Assembly: GCF_008330945.1 (NCBI RefSeq)
Contig: NZ_CP043489.1
Span: 5,324,855 to 5,388,854 of the forward strand
Direction of reading: 5' to 3'
Length of the DNA: 64,000 nt
DNA from: Labrys sp. KNU-23
GTDB taxonomy: Bacteria; Pseudomonadota; Alphaproteobacteria; Rhizobiales; Labraceae
The notes under the pieces were generated by a model. It had not been told where the DNA came from and made no database searches. It saw only the letters and a list, made by a program, of their open reading frames with translations. A program made the position numbers and the translations under genes. Below, in pieces: positions 24,999 through 34,629 of this stretch (the stretch's first letter is position 1; each line of letters opens with the position of its first letter).

Positions 24999-26513
24999 CT
25001 ATGCCTTCTTGCGGGTTTTCTTGCCGGTAAGCCGGTCGAGAGCCACCCTGGCGTTCTCATGCCCCTGGGCGGCAGCCTTGCGATACCAGGCAATGGCGTC
25101 CTTCTTGCTGGCGCGGGTACCGCGCCCTTCTTCATAGAAGACACCAAGATTGAATTGGGCAACCGGTTCGTCCTGCCCGGCCGCCAGCCGGAACCATTTC
25201 AGGGCTTCCGCCTCGTCCTTGGGCACGCCGATGCCGCCGGCAAGTTGCACGGCAAGATTGGTCTGGGACGGAACATAACCATCCTCGGCCGCCTGTCGAT
25301 ACAACGAAACCGCCTTTGCGGGATCCTTGGGCACGCCCTTGCCCTCGTCATAGTACAAAGCCAGATTGTGGCGGGCGGCGTTGTATCCCTGGTCAGCGGC
25401 CTTGGCATACCATTTGGCCGCCTCGGCCGGCTCGGAGGAAAGGCCCACTCCCTCATCATAGGCATAGCCAAGATCCATCTGCGCCGAGCCCAGGCCTTGT
25501 TCCGCTGCCTTGCCATACCAGACAACGGCAAGGGCCGCGTTCTTCTCGACCCCATCACCCTTGGCGTAACGCTGGGCAAGCTCATATTGGCCATTGGCAC
25601 TGCCCGCGGCAGCGGCCTTGCGATAATAGCCGAGAGCAGCGGCAAGATCGGCTTCGACGCCGTTGCCCTGTTCGTACATCACGCCCAAATTATAGGCGGC
25701 CTCGCCGTCGCCATGCTCGAAGGCCTTGCGATAGAGGGCCAGGGCCTGCTCGACACTTTGTTCGACGCCGTCCCCTCTGAGATAGAGGCCGGCAAGATTG
25801 TTCGCGCAGCCGCTTTCGCCGGCGTCGGCACCTTTCCTGTACCAGTTGACTGCCGCAGCGGAATCCGGCTCCACGCCCCGGCCATCCGCGTAGAGGTCGC
25901 CCAGATTGAGGAAGGCTCGTTTCTCGCCGAGATCGATGGCCCTGAGATAGGATTGGCGCGCCTTGTCAAATTGCTTCGCCCCATCCTGCGCCCGGCCGAG
26001 CATATAGGCAAAGCGCCCTTCCTTGGGGTGTTCGCCCAGCGCTTGCTCACAAGCCGGGATCGCCTTGGCATGGTCGATATCCGCCATGGCGAGGCCGGCA
26101 GCAAGCGAAAGTGAGTCGCCTCCGCGCGAAGCCAGGCGGTCGCAATCGGTCACCGGCACGGTCGCGTTAGGGCGAGACCTATCGGCGATCCTGCGCTGGG
26201 TGCAAACCAGGTGCCTAGCGTAAGAACCGGCACCCGTTTCGACCTTGGTGCGCCCTTCCGAATAACAGGCGCTCTGAATATCCTCCGGCACCGTGGCCCA
26301 GATATCGTTCAATTCGACATAGGCCGTCGATTCCCGGTTGAAACAGGCAACCATTTCGGGGCTGTCCAACATCACTTTCGGCGGCTGGCCGACCGTATCC
26401 AGGCAATAATCGTCCGACCGATAGATCGGAAACACCTCCGCCAAAGCCTGGCTGGCGAGCCCCGTCGCCAGCACCGCAGCCAATGCGGCCACGCTCATTC
26501 TTCCCGCCATCAT
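24999..26513 (-). CDS. Sel1-like repeat protein with signal peptide
   Basis: A 504-aa protein, probably periplasmic. It has an N-terminal signal (MAGRMSVAALAAVLATGLASQALA), then a Cys-containing region, then nine or more Sel1 repeats of 36 residues from about residue 150 to the end (each like A..WY.KAA.QG...AQ..LG..Y..G.GV). Sel1 arrays form solenoids used for protein-protein contacts, often in envelope stress or exopolysaccharide control. The ATG ATG at 26513/26510 follows a GGGGG run; an open frame upstream is ignored. The lysine-rich tail (GKKTRKKA) is notable. The partner is unknown. Confidence 0.75.
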   Translation of the reverse strand: MMAGRMSVAALAAVLATGLASQALAEVFPIYRSDDYCLDTVGQPPKVMLDSPEMVACFNRESTAYVELNDIWATVPEDIQSACYSEGRTKVETGAGSYARHLVCTQRRIADRSRPNATVPVTDCDRLASRGGDSLSLAAGLAMADIDHAKAIPACEQALGEHPKEGRFAYMLGRAQDGAKQFDKARQSYLRAIDLGEKRAFLNLGDLYADGRGVEPDSAAAVNWYRKGADAGESGCANNLAGLYLRGDGVEQSVEQALALYRKAFEHGDGEAAYNLGVMYEQGNGVEADLAAALGYYRKAAAAGSANGQYELAQRYAKGDGVEKNAALAVVWYGKAAEQGLGSAQMDLGYAYDEGVGLSSEPAEAAKWYAKAADQGYNAARHNLALYYDEGKGVPKDPAKAVSLYRQAAEDGYVPSQTNLAVQLAGGIGVPKDEAEALKWFRLAAGQDEPVAQFNLGVFYEEGRGTRASKKDAIAWYRKAAAQGHENARVALDRLTGKKTRKKA

Positions 26514-26560
26514 TCCCCCAAGGCAAAGCCGTCTGTCGCGCAAGCGAAGCCGTCAACCGA

Positions 26561-27286
26561 TCAACCCGGTGCAGCCGCCTTGTCCAGGAACCAGTGGATC
26601 GGGCCGGCGGCCTCGACATGGGCCGAAGGCAGATCGGCGCCTGCGAAGACCTTGGAGAGCGTCTCGCGCTTGTCCGCTCCGGCGGCAAGGAAGGCGACAG
26701 CCCTGCTCGAGGCGATGGCCGGGAAGGTCAGGGTTACCCGCGGCACGAAAGGGTCCAGGCCCGGATCAGAATGAACAGCCCAGCGATCCCTCACCGCCAG
26801 GGCAGGCTTGCCAGGAAAGAGGGAGGCCGTATGCCCGTCAGAACCGACGCCGAGCAGCATGATGTCGAACAGCGGCCGATCCGGATCCAGCACGTCGGCG
26901 CCGTAATAGACCTTGAGCGCCTGCTCATAAGCCTGCGCAGCGGCCTCGGGCGACACCGGCGTTGCGGCGATCTCATGAATGTTCTGCGCAGGCACCGGGA
27001 CATGGTCGAGCAAAGCCGCCTTCGCCATCAGCGTGTTGCGCCTGGCATCGTCGGCCGGAACGATGCGTTCGTCGCCCCAGAACCAATGAATGCGCTCGAA
27101 GGGCAGGGCGGAGCGCCAGGGATCGCGCGCCAGGCGCTCATAGAGGCGCTTGGGCGTCGATCCGCCGGACAGGGCCACCGCGATCGGCCCCGGCCGCCCC
27201 TCGAGTTCGGCAACGAACCAGTCGGCCGCACGGTCGGCCAAGGCGTCGGCATCAGCCGAGATATCGATGATGCGTTCGCTGCTCAT
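26561..27286 (-). CDS. pgl: 6-phosphogluconolactonase
   Basis: A 241-aa enzyme of the NagB/DevB fold that hydrolyses 6-phosphoglucono-1,5-lactone. The phosphate-binding motif VALSGGSTPKRLYE (about residue 40) and the catalytic-region motif LLGVGSDGHTASLFPG are present, together with WFWGDERIVP. Its start overlaps the zwf stop by four bases (27283-27286), giving coupled translation. Confidence 0.95.
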   Translation of the reverse strand: MSSERIIDISADADALADRAADWFVAELEGRPGPIAVALSGGSTPKRLYERLARDPWRSALPFERIHWFWGDERIVPADDARRNTLMAKAALLDHVPVPAQNIHEIAATPVSPEAAAQAYEQALKVYYGADVLDPDRPLFDIMLLGVGSDGHTASLFPGKPALAVRDRWAVHSDPGLDPFVPRVTLTFPAIASSRAVAFLAAGADKRETLSKVFAGADLPSAHVEAAGPIHWFLDKAAAPG

Positions 27287-28803
27287 GCGATCGGCCGCCA
27301 GCCGCGCCCATCGCGGGCAAGCATGACCTCGGAGGCCGCCGGGCCTTCGGAGCCGGCGGCATAGGTCGCAAGTCCCCGATCGCCGGCATTGGCCCAGGCA
27401 TCGAGGAAGGGTTGCACCGCGGCCCAGCCGGCCTCGACCCCGTCGGCCCGCTGGAACAGCATGGCATCGCCGATCATGCAGTCATAGATCAACGTCTCGT
27501 AGCCGGTGCTCGCGGCCGCTTCGAAATAATCCTTGTATTTGAAGTCCATGCCGACACCGGCCAGATCGATCTTGGGTCCCGGCACCTTGGCGTTGAAATG
27601 CAACGTGATGCCTTCTTCGGGCTGGATGTCGAGCACCAGCGTATTCGGTCCCATGCCCGACAGCGCCGTATCGCGGAACATGGCGATCGGCGCGTCCTTG
27701 AAGCGGATCGCCACCTCCGTCTTGCGCTTGGCGAGGGCCTTGCCGGTGCGCAGATAGAAGGGCACGCCGGCCCAGCGCCAATTGTCGATGGCGAACTTGA
27801 TGGCGGTATAGGTCGGCGTGACGCTCTTGGGATTGACGTCCTGCGAGGCGCGGTAGGCAGTGATCGGCGTGTCCTTGATGATACCGGGACCATATTGGGC
27901 CCGCACCGAATTCAGGATCGCCTGTTCGGGCGTGTATTGCGTGATGGCTGCCAGGGCCTCCGCCTTCTCCGAACGCACGGAGTTGGCTGAATAGCGGGCA
28001 GGGGGTTCCATGGCGATCAGCGACAGCAACTGGCACAGATGGTTGGGCACCATGTCGCGCAAGGCACCTGTGGCGTCGTAGAAGGCGCCGCGCCGCTCGA
28101 CCGTGACGGTTTCCGCCACGCTGATCTGGACATGATCGATATGGTCGCGGTTCCAGATCGGCTCGAACAGGCCGTTGGCAAAGCGCAGGATCATGATGTT
28201 CTGGACCGTCTCCTTGCCCAGATAGTGATCCATCCGGTAGATCTGGTCCTCGCTCAGCACGCTCAGGAGCTGGCGGTTGAGGGCCTGGGCCGAGGCAAGG
28301 TCGGTGCCGAAAGGCTTTTCCACGATGACACGCCGCCAGGGGCCGCCTTCCACTTCCTGGCTGAGGCCGACCTCCTGGAGGAGCCGGGTGATCGGGGCAA
28401 AGCCCGAAGGTGGCGTCGCCAGATAGAACAGGCGATTGCCGCCGGTGTTGCGTCCGCTCTCGACCTTTTCCAGATGCCGGGCCAGATCCCGGAAACTGTC
28501 GGGATTGTCGACTTCCGCAACTACGCTGGTGACGCAGGCGAACAATTTGTCGGCGACCGCCTGATCGACCGGCCGCGTGGCGAACTGCTTGAGCCCGTCC
28601 ACCAGGGACTGGCGAAAGACGTCGTCCTCCATCGGACGGCGCACCACGCCAACGATGGCGAAGTTCTCCGGCAGCAGGCCTGTTGCCGCAAGATTATAGA
28701 GGGCAGGTACGAGCAGGCGCTTGGTCAGGTCGCCATTGGCGCCGAAGACGACGAAGCAGCAAGGGCCGGCAGCGCCGCCCTTGTTGATGTGATGGGCATT
28801 CAT
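27283..28803 (-). CDS. zwf: Glucose-6-phosphate 1-dehydrogenase
   Basis: A 506-aa enzyme that oxidises glucose 6-phosphate with NADP+. It has the N-terminal FGANGDLTKRLLVPALYNL dinucleotide motif, EKPFGTD, and the active-site RMDHYLGKE. The length fits bacterial G6PD. It sits between gnd (three bases upstream) and pgl (overlapping). In an organism of this group the products feed either the Entner-Doudoroff or pentose phosphate route; edd/eda are not in the window. Confidence 0.97.
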   Translation of the reverse strand: MNAHHINKGGAAGPCCFVVFGANGDLTKRLLVPALYNLAATGLLPENFAIVGVVRRPMEDDVFRQSLVDGLKQFATRPVDQAVADKLFACVTSVVAEVDNPDSFRDLARHLEKVESGRNTGGNRLFYLATPPSGFAPITRLLQEVGLSQEVEGGPWRRVIVEKPFGTDLASAQALNRQLLSVLSEDQIYRMDHYLGKETVQNIMILRFANGLFEPIWNRDHIDHVQISVAETVTVERRGAFYDATGALRDMVPNHLCQLLSLIAMEPPARYSANSVRSEKAEALAAITQYTPEQAILNSVRAQYGPGIIKDTPITAYRASQDVNPKSVTPTYTAIKFAIDNWRWAGVPFYLRTGKALAKRKTEVAIRFKDAPIAMFRDTALSGMGPNTLVLDIQPEEGITLHFNAKVPGPKIDLAGVGMDFKYKDYFEAAASTGYETLIYDCMIGDAMLFQRADGVEAGWAAVQPFLDAWANAGDRGLATYAAGSEGPAASEVMLARDGRGWRPIA

Positions 28804-28806
28804 AAC

Positions 28807-29799
28807 TCAGGCCTTGGACGCAGAATTCTTCGGCTCGACGTGACCGCCAAACCCTTTACGCATGGCAGAGAGGATCTTCTCCGCATAGGTATGCTCCTGA
28901 CGGGAGCGGAATCGGGTGTAGAGAGCGGCAGTGAGCACTTCGGCAGGCACTGCCTGGTCGATGGCGGCCTCGATCGTCCAGCGCCCTTCGCCCGAATCCT
29001 CCACGAAGCCGGAATACTCGCTCAATTCCTCATCGGCGGCGAGGGCGGTTGCCGTCAGGTCCAGCAGCCAGGAGGTGACGACGCTGCCGCGGCGCCAGAC
29101 TTCGGCGATATCGGCCATGTTGAAGTCGAACGTCTCGCCCTCGGCGCGGCCTTCATTGGCAGCCGAACGCAGAATGTCGAAGCCTTCCGCATAGGCCTGC
29201 ATCAGGCCATATTCGATGCCGTTGTGGATCATCTTGACGAAATGCCCGGCGCCGCAAGGGCCGGCATGGATGTAGCCCTGTTCTGCCCGCGGATCGTGCT
29301 TGTCGCGGCCGGGTGTACGGGGAACATTGCCGATGCCGGGTGCCAGCGTGGCGAAGATCGGATCAAGACGCGTGATCGTTTCGGTCTTGCCGCCGATCAT
29401 CATGCAATAGCCGCGTTCCAGCCCCCAGACGCCGCCGGAGGTGCCGACATCGACATAATCGAGCCCCTTGGCCGCCAGTTCCTTGCCGCGGCGGACGTCA
29501 TCCTTCCAATTGGTGTTGCCGCCGTCGATGATCACGTCGCCGGGGGACATGAGGCGCGAGAGCTGGTCGATGGTGCCCTGGGTGATGGCACCCGCCGGCA
29601 GCATCACCCAGACAGCGCGTGGCGGCGTCAGCTTCGAGACGAGGTCGGCAAGATCAGTGGCGGCGACCGAGCCGTCGGCCACCAAAGCCTGGACCGCCGG
29701 CGGGGCGCGGTCATAGACGACGGTGGTGTGGCCGTTCTTCATCAGGCGGCGAGCAATGTTGCCGCCCATGCGGCCCAGGCCGATGATTCCCAATTGCAT
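28807..29799 (-). CDS. gnd: 6-phosphogluconate dehydrogenase, decarboxylating (short form)
   Basis: A 330-aa protein of the short, GndA/YqeC-like class (the long form is about 470 aa). It begins with the NAD(P) motif GLGRMGGNIARRL, has DGGNTNWKDD, DVGTSGGVWGLERGY and the catalytic KMIHNGIEYGLMQAYAEG. It makes ribulose 5-phosphate, CO2 and reduced cofactor. AAGGAG lies nine bases before the ATG. It leads the gnd-zwf-pgl operon. Confidence 0.95.
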   Translation of the reverse strand: MQLGIIGLGRMGGNIARRLMKNGHTTVVYDRAPPAVQALVADGSVAATDLADLVSKLTPPRAVWVMLPAGAITQGTIDQLSRLMSPGDVIIDGGNTNWKDDVRRGKELAAKGLDYVDVGTSGGVWGLERGYCMMIGGKTETITRLDPIFATLAPGIGNVPRTPGRDKHDPRAEQGYIHAGPCGAGHFVKMIHNGIEYGLMQAYAEGFDILRSAANEGRAEGETFDFNMADIAEVWRRGSVVTSWLLDLTATALAADEELSEYSGFVEDSGEGRWTIEAAIDQAVPAEVLTAALYTRFRSRQEHTYAEKILSAMRKGFGGHVEPKNSASKA

Positions 29800-30012
29800 T
29801 GGCTGATCTCCTTTTGCCGCCCCCGGCAGCTTATCGTCCGCTACGTGCTTAGCACCGTTTTCAGCTCTCGCAAGCGCATGTATTCATCACTTCATGAGCA
29901 TGACGAGGGGATGACGCGCCATTTTTGCATGGCACGCGACAATGGCTGCTTGACCCATCCGCTCATGACGCTTAGAGACACCGCAATTGCGGGGCAAGGT
30001 CCCGCTTGGTGA

Positions 30013-30088
30013 GAGCTCGTAGCTCAGTCGGTAGAGCACGTGACTTTTAATCATGGGGTCGTGGGTTCGAATCCCACCGAGCTCACCA
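30013..30088 (+). tRNA. tRNA-Lys (anticodon TTT)
   Basis: A 76-nt cloverleaf with encoded CCA. The acceptor GAGCTCG pairs with CGAGCTC, the D stem is GCTC/GAGC, the anticodon stem is CGTGA/TCATG with loop CTTTTAA (anticodon TTT), and the T arm is GTGGG-TTCGAAT-CCCAC. The discriminator base is A. Confidence 0.97.
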
Positions 30089-30371
30089 ATTCAATCCCCT
30101 GAAAATCCTATGGTCTACCTGCTTCGATGAGGATGTGCGTCGACGGCAGGTATTGTTGTTGCGCACGGATCCCGTTGCCAGGCGTTGCTGCAGCCCGCCT
30201 TATCGCACCAGCAGGGGCCTCATCTTTGCACGGCGGCGAGCAACAACGCCGACACTTTCCCATGTTTAGGCCTGTTTCACTGGATTTTCTACACGAGCAG
30301 CCCCAGGGCCGAGCCGGCCTGTTCAAAGAATGCTAGATTCGCCGCCAGGAAATGGTGCAGGCGGACAGAGC

Positions 30372-31217
30372 ATGAGCGATGACAAAGCTGCGCTGGGGCA
30401 GGCGCGCCGCGATTTTGCCAGATCGATGCTGAGGGAGAGCGGATCGGGCGACCCGCGCATCGAGAGGGTTTTCGAACTCGTGCCGCGCGAAGCCTTCCTG
30501 CCACCCGGCCCCTGGCTGATGGCCAGCCATGGAAACTATGTCGAGACGCCGAGTGCCGACCCGATCCATCTCTACAAGAATCGGCTGATTGCGCTGAAGG
30601 CGGACAAGCAGATCAACACAGGCGAACCGGCTTTGCATGCGGCATGGCTGGGGGCGGTGGCTCCCAGGGCAGGAGAGAAAGTCAGTCATATCGGGGCGGG
30701 GCTGGGATATTATACGGCCATGCTTTCGGTACTGACGCTGCCGAACGGGCGCGTGACGGCTTTCGAGATCGAAGAGGACCTCGCCGAACAGGCAAGGCGC
30801 AACCTCAAGCCGTTCGACGGTGTCAGCGTGATTCGAGCCGATGCCACACGCGTGGCCGTGCCTCCCTCCGACCTCATCTATGTCAATGCAGGCGTGGTCG
30901 CGCCACCCCTTGCCTGGCTCACCGCTCTGCAGCCCGGCGGACGGTTGATCTTCCCCTGGCGTCCGCGCGAGGAGATCGGCCTCGCCGTGCGGGTGGACGC
31001 CGAAGCCACCGGCTTTGCCGTCAAGGCACTGATGCCGTCCTGGTTCATTCCCTGCATCGGTGCATCGCGCGAGATCCACACGATTCGGGCGCCGCGGTCG
31101 CGTCACGAAGCTTCGGCCGTGCGCTCGCTTTGGCCGGTCTCGGTCAAGGCGCCCGATGAGAGCGCGATCGCCATCTATCCCGACCTTTGGTTCTCCTCAG
31201 CCGCGCTGGATGCCTGA
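30372..31217 (+). CDS. Protein-L-isoaspartate O-methyltransferase-like protein
   Basis: A 281-aa SAM-dependent methyltransferase of the PCMT group. The PCMT-type substrate region reads REAFLPPGPW... YKNRLIALKADKQINTGEPALHA, followed by motif I VSHIGAGLGYYTAML in place of the usual VLEIGTGSGYQ. It is longer than true Pcm (about 215 aa) and its C-terminus is different, so the substrate may not be isoaspartate. The ATG at 30372 starts MSDDKAAL; the open frame before it is not family-like. Confidence 0.7.
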   Translation: MSDDKAALGQARRDFARSMLRESGSGDPRIERVFELVPREAFLPPGPWLMASHGNYVETPSADPIHLYKNRLIALKADKQINTGEPALHAAWLGAVAPRAGEKVSHIGAGLGYYTAMLSVLTLPNGRVTAFEIEEDLAEQARRNLKPFDGVSVIRADATRVAVPPSDLIYVNAGVVAPPLAWLTALQPGGRLIFPWRPREEIGLAVRVDAEATGFAVKALMPSWFIPCIGASREIHTIRAPRSRHEASAVRSLWPVSVKAPDESAIAIYPDLWFSSAALDA

Positions 31218-31305
31218 TTGCCCTGGCGAATGCAGGCTGCGAAAAGGTGCTTGACCTTACAATGATGGGAAGCCCTACAAGGTCTTCATCGATTGGAGAC
31301 CTCGC

Positions 31306-31509
31306 ATGATCACGTTGAAAGTACCGGAAATGAGCTGCGGCCACTGCGCCAAGACGATCACGGGCGCGCTGAAGGCCGTCGACCCCGGCGCAGCCGTCGA
31401 AATCGACATCGGCTCGCAGACAGTCAGGGTGGCGAGCACCGCCGACGAAGCAAGATTGCGCGCCGCCATCGCCGATGCCGGTTACGAGAACGAGAAGTTG
31501 CCGGCTTGA
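31306..31509 (+). CDS. Heavy-metal-associated (CopZ-like) copper chaperone
   Basis: A 67-aa single HMA domain with the metal motif MSCGHC (Met9-x-Cys11-x-x-Cys14) and the ferredoxin-like beta-alpha-beta plan. Such proteins bind Cu(I) and pass it to a P-type ATPase. No ATPase or CueR-like regulator is adjacent. A rho-independent terminator follows. Confidence 0.88.
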   Translation: MITLKVPEMSCGHCAKTITGALKAVDPGAAVEIDIGSQTVRVASTADEARLRAAIADAGYENEKLPA

Positions 31510-31526
31510 TTGTCAGGTCGGCTGGG

Positions 31527-31557
31527 AAGGGGCCGACCTGCAATGGCAGGCCCCTTT
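31527..31557 (+). terminator. Terminator between the HMA gene and the PEPC-like gene
   Basis: AAGGGGCC and GGCCCCTT form an 8-bp stem with a 14-nt loop, followed by a short T run, 17 nt after the HMA stop codon. The genes on either side are convergent. Confidence 0.7.
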
Positions 31558-31608
31558 GCCTATAGGAGAGAAAATTGCGATGCAGCGGGATCGCAATCAG
31601 TCCCGGAT

Positions 31609-34467
31609 TTAGCCATGAGCGCCAAACTCGAGGGCAATGGCCGCGCCGATGGCGAGAATCGTCCGATAGGTCCTTTCGATCGGATCGATGAGATTGCGTG
31701 TCAGCGCCGCATAGTTCGAAGGTGAATCGCCGGGATAGGTGAAGGGCTCGGAGAGGCTGTAGCCTTCCATGGTCAGCCCATTCACCGGATAGGCGTCGCG
31801 CAGCGACGTCACCGCCTCGGGAATGCGCAGGCTGAAGATCAATTCCATGATGTCCTCGCGCGAGACGTCGTTGCGCGTGGAGAATTTCGGCACCCGTGCC
31901 GCCATCAGCAGGATGTGCTGGAGCAGGGCCAGCCGCACCGCCTGCAGCATGTCGAGCCTCTCCCGGTTTTCGGAGATCGACTTGCCCAGATCCTGTCCCG
32001 CAAGATCGAGCAGGCGATGAAGCGAGATGGCATCGAGCCGCAGCTTCACAGCCAACTCGCTGAGCGAAGCGGCCCGATCATCTTCTTCGAGCAATTGGGT
32101 GATGAACAGGCAGGGTTCGGCCAGATGCGGCTCGGCGCCGGCATAGGGACGGGTGGACCAGAAGGAGCGGTCGAACAAGGTCGAGAACGCCGCGAGCGCC
32201 TTGATGCTGGAGCGTCGCTTCATATGCACCACATGCGAGGTCAGGCGGCGCAGCCGGTCCGACTTGGCGACGGTGTCGATGAAACGATCCTCGTCGCCCC
32301 GCAGGGCCGCGCCGAACCCCGCGATCACGGTGACGGGGTGGCCGAGCTGCTGCAGGATGGCATTGTGGGGAATAGCCCGAATACGCCGAACCTGATGCAC
32401 CTCGCCGCCCGAAACGTCGAACTGGCGCCGCGACTTGCGCGAGCCGGTTTCGTTCAGCAAGCCCTGGGCAAAAGAGCCGAGTGCCCGGTGATAAGCATGA
32501 TCATCGAGCAGCTTGCTATGAAAAGAGGCAAGCCTGCGAAAGAAGTCGAAGGAGAAGGTGGTGTTGGAATAGAAGGGGTCATCATTGACCAACTGCTCCC
32601 GCCAAGCGACCTCGGCCTCGAGCATGCGCGTCAGCGAGGCGAGGGCGAGTTCAGGCGTTTCGAAATAGATGAAGCCGTCACCGCCCTGGAAGCTGACCTC
32701 ATGCTTGAGGGCAATGCCGCGGCTCTCGAATTCGCGACGCGCCCAAGGGCTCAGCACATAGAAGGCCCGGTCCTCGAAATTTCCCTGATGGGCGCCGCGA
32801 CCGGCCGACTCGCCATGCGTGTCGAAGATCAGAACCTCGACATCCGTCAGCCGATGCCGCTCGCAGGCCCTGGCCAATTGCCCATGCAGGCGCTCGATCG
32901 CCAGCGCCGCGGTGATCTGGCCCATGAAGCGGCCCGAATCCGAAAAACCGGTCTGGATCGCGAGCCGGCCGCGTTGGCGCACAGCCCGACGATATTCCTC
33001 GATGCCGAACAGCACGTCGAAGAATCGCGACGCGCCTTCCAGCGCCGTCGGCGTCTCGAACAGGGGCGAAACGTCGAGCTTGTCCTCGACGCCGAACAGG
33101 CGGGCGAAATAGACCGCGGCCATCACCGTCGCCGGCGCCTCGCATTCGGCGATGAGCAGGCGGATGGTCGAATCCCGGTCGACATGCTTGAGGATCTGCG
33201 CAGCCAGCACGAATTGGCGCAGGGCCGTCTTCTGCTCGATGTCGAGCGAGCCGAAATTGACGGAAACCGGCTGGGCCTCGCGAATGAACGTCGCCAGGCG
33301 CTCCAGCATCGAGCGGGAGGTGATGTTCTCCTCCGAATCGATGTCCAGATGCTGGCGCATCGCATTGTGCAATTGCGTGGCGTTGATACGCATATGCACT
33401 TCGCCGACCCCGAAGCCCAGGGTCAGCATTTCGCTGCGCAGGGCGACGAGGTCGAGCGCGACCTCGGGCGGCGCGTCAGCGATCGCGATATCGATCAGAG
33501 CGATATAGGGGCGCACGCTCGTAGCCGCATCCGGATGGCGCGCGGTGAGGAGATCGGCCGCGTGCCTGAGTGCGGGACGGTCGAGTGGCGTCTGGCCAAA
33601 AGCCTCCAGAATACCGGCATTCCAGGCCCGCGTGCGCTCGATCCGCGCGGTCAGTTCTTCGAGACGCTGCGCAGTCTGCGAATCCGATCCGACCTGGGCG
33701 GCGATGCGCAGGACCTCGCCGAGATAACGATTGATCTGGTGCTGCTTCTCGGCGAGGCGGAAACGGAAGGAATCGATCCATTGGATATCGGTGCGTCCGT
33801 CGAGATCATAGCCGATCCACGTGCCAAGGCCGGCGTAACCGACGGTAACCGAGCGCCATTCCGGCGACCGCCGCTCGCGCAGGACTTCGGCGGCGATGCG
33901 GGCGAATTCGCCGATCGCCGTCTTGGCGGCATCGAGCGCGACCATCGCGGCGTCATGCTCGACCTGCAGGGTGATCGGGTTGTCGGGTGCCATCAGCGCA
34001 TCCGGCAGCTCAACCTCGCCACCGCAAGCCATCCGCGCCAGGCGCGCCCGATTGACACTGGAAAGCAGGAAGGTCGGATGCCCGGTGAAGACGATCCCAA
34101 GCTGGGTACGCGCGAGCGGGGATGCGCTCGATACACCGCGGCGGCCGGTTGTGAGCAAATGCTCGGCGACACGGCGCAGGCTCTTGCGATTGCTTGCCAT
34201 GTCGAGCGGGCCGACATAGTCCCGCAAAGTTCTCGCGCGCGCAGCGAATGTCTCCTGGCTCAGCCGCAAGGCGAGGGCCTCGAAATCCTCCCGTGTCAGC
34301 CGCCCGGCTTCGAGCTCGCGCGACAGTTCGAAGGCCAGTTGGGCCACCGGGTTGTAGCGAGGCTCGTCAACCAATCTGGCGCGGGCACTATCGAGCTTGT
34401 CGCGGCAGAAACGTTCGAGCTCGATGATACGGTCGTCAGGTCCAGGCTCCGGCAAAGGTGCATCCAT
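31609..34467 (-). CDS. Divergent phosphoenolpyruvate carboxylase-like protein
   Basis: A 952-aa protein whose length and motif order follow PEP carboxylase, but with changed active-site residues. FTGHPTF (His130) stands for TAHPTE; GTWIGYDLDGR for the WMGGDRDGN loop; SDSGRF (about residue 508) for SDSAKD, so lysine becomes arginine; HGESAGRGAHQGN (about residue 550) for the RGGxxGRGG loop; and the C-terminal RNTG is absent (the protein ends EFGAHG). True PEPC makes oxaloacetate from PEP and bicarbonate. With these changes the activity is doubtful; it may be a paralogue with another role. It is often hard to separate such forms by annotation alone. Lone gene. Confidence 0.7.
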   Translation of the reverse strand: MDAPLPEPGPDDRIIELERFCRDKLDSARARLVDEPRYNPVAQLAFELSRELEAGRLTREDFEALALRLSQETFAARARTLRDYVGPLDMASNRKSLRRVAEHLLTTGRRGVSSASPLARTQLGIVFTGHPTFLLSSVNRARLARMACGGEVELPDALMAPDNPITLQVEHDAAMVALDAAKTAIGEFARIAAEVLRERRSPEWRSVTVGYAGLGTWIGYDLDGRTDIQWIDSFRFRLAEKQHQINRYLGEVLRIAAQVGSDSQTAQRLEELTARIERTRAWNAGILEAFGQTPLDRPALRHAADLLTARHPDAATSVRPYIALIDIAIADAPPEVALDLVALRSEMLTLGFGVGEVHMRINATQLHNAMRQHLDIDSEENITSRSMLERLATFIREAQPVSVNFGSLDIEQKTALRQFVLAAQILKHVDRDSTIRLLIAECEAPATVMAAVYFARLFGVEDKLDVSPLFETPTALEGASRFFDVLFGIEEYRRAVRQRGRLAIQTGFSDSGRFMGQITAALAIERLHGQLARACERHRLTDVEVLIFDTHGESAGRGAHQGNFEDRAFYVLSPWARREFESRGIALKHEVSFQGGDGFIYFETPELALASLTRMLEAEVAWREQLVNDDPFYSNTTFSFDFFRRLASFHSKLLDDHAYHRALGSFAQGLLNETGSRKSRRQFDVSGGEVHQVRRIRAIPHNAILQQLGHPVTVIAGFGAALRGDEDRFIDTVAKSDRLRRLTSHVVHMKRRSSIKALAAFSTLFDRSFWSTRPYAGAEPHLAEPCLFITQLLEEDDRAASLSELAVKLRLDAISLHRLLDLAGQDLGKSISENRERLDMLQAVRLALLQHILLMAARVPKFSTRNDVSREDIMELIFSLRIPEAVTSLRDAYPVNGLTMEGYSLSEPFTYPGDSPSNYAALTRNLIDPIERTYRTILAIGAAIALEFGAHG

Positions 34468-34629
34468 CTGGGTTCTCGGTCGAAAGGTTTTTCAGGCGGT
34501 CCCATAAACCACCCGTGCGTTCGAAACGAGCAAAAATCGTGCCGTCGGCACAGCAAAATTGAAAGAAACGATCGGAGCCTGCGGCAGACTCATTCCGATT
34601 GCGTCGTGATTGCCGGCACCAGACGATGC

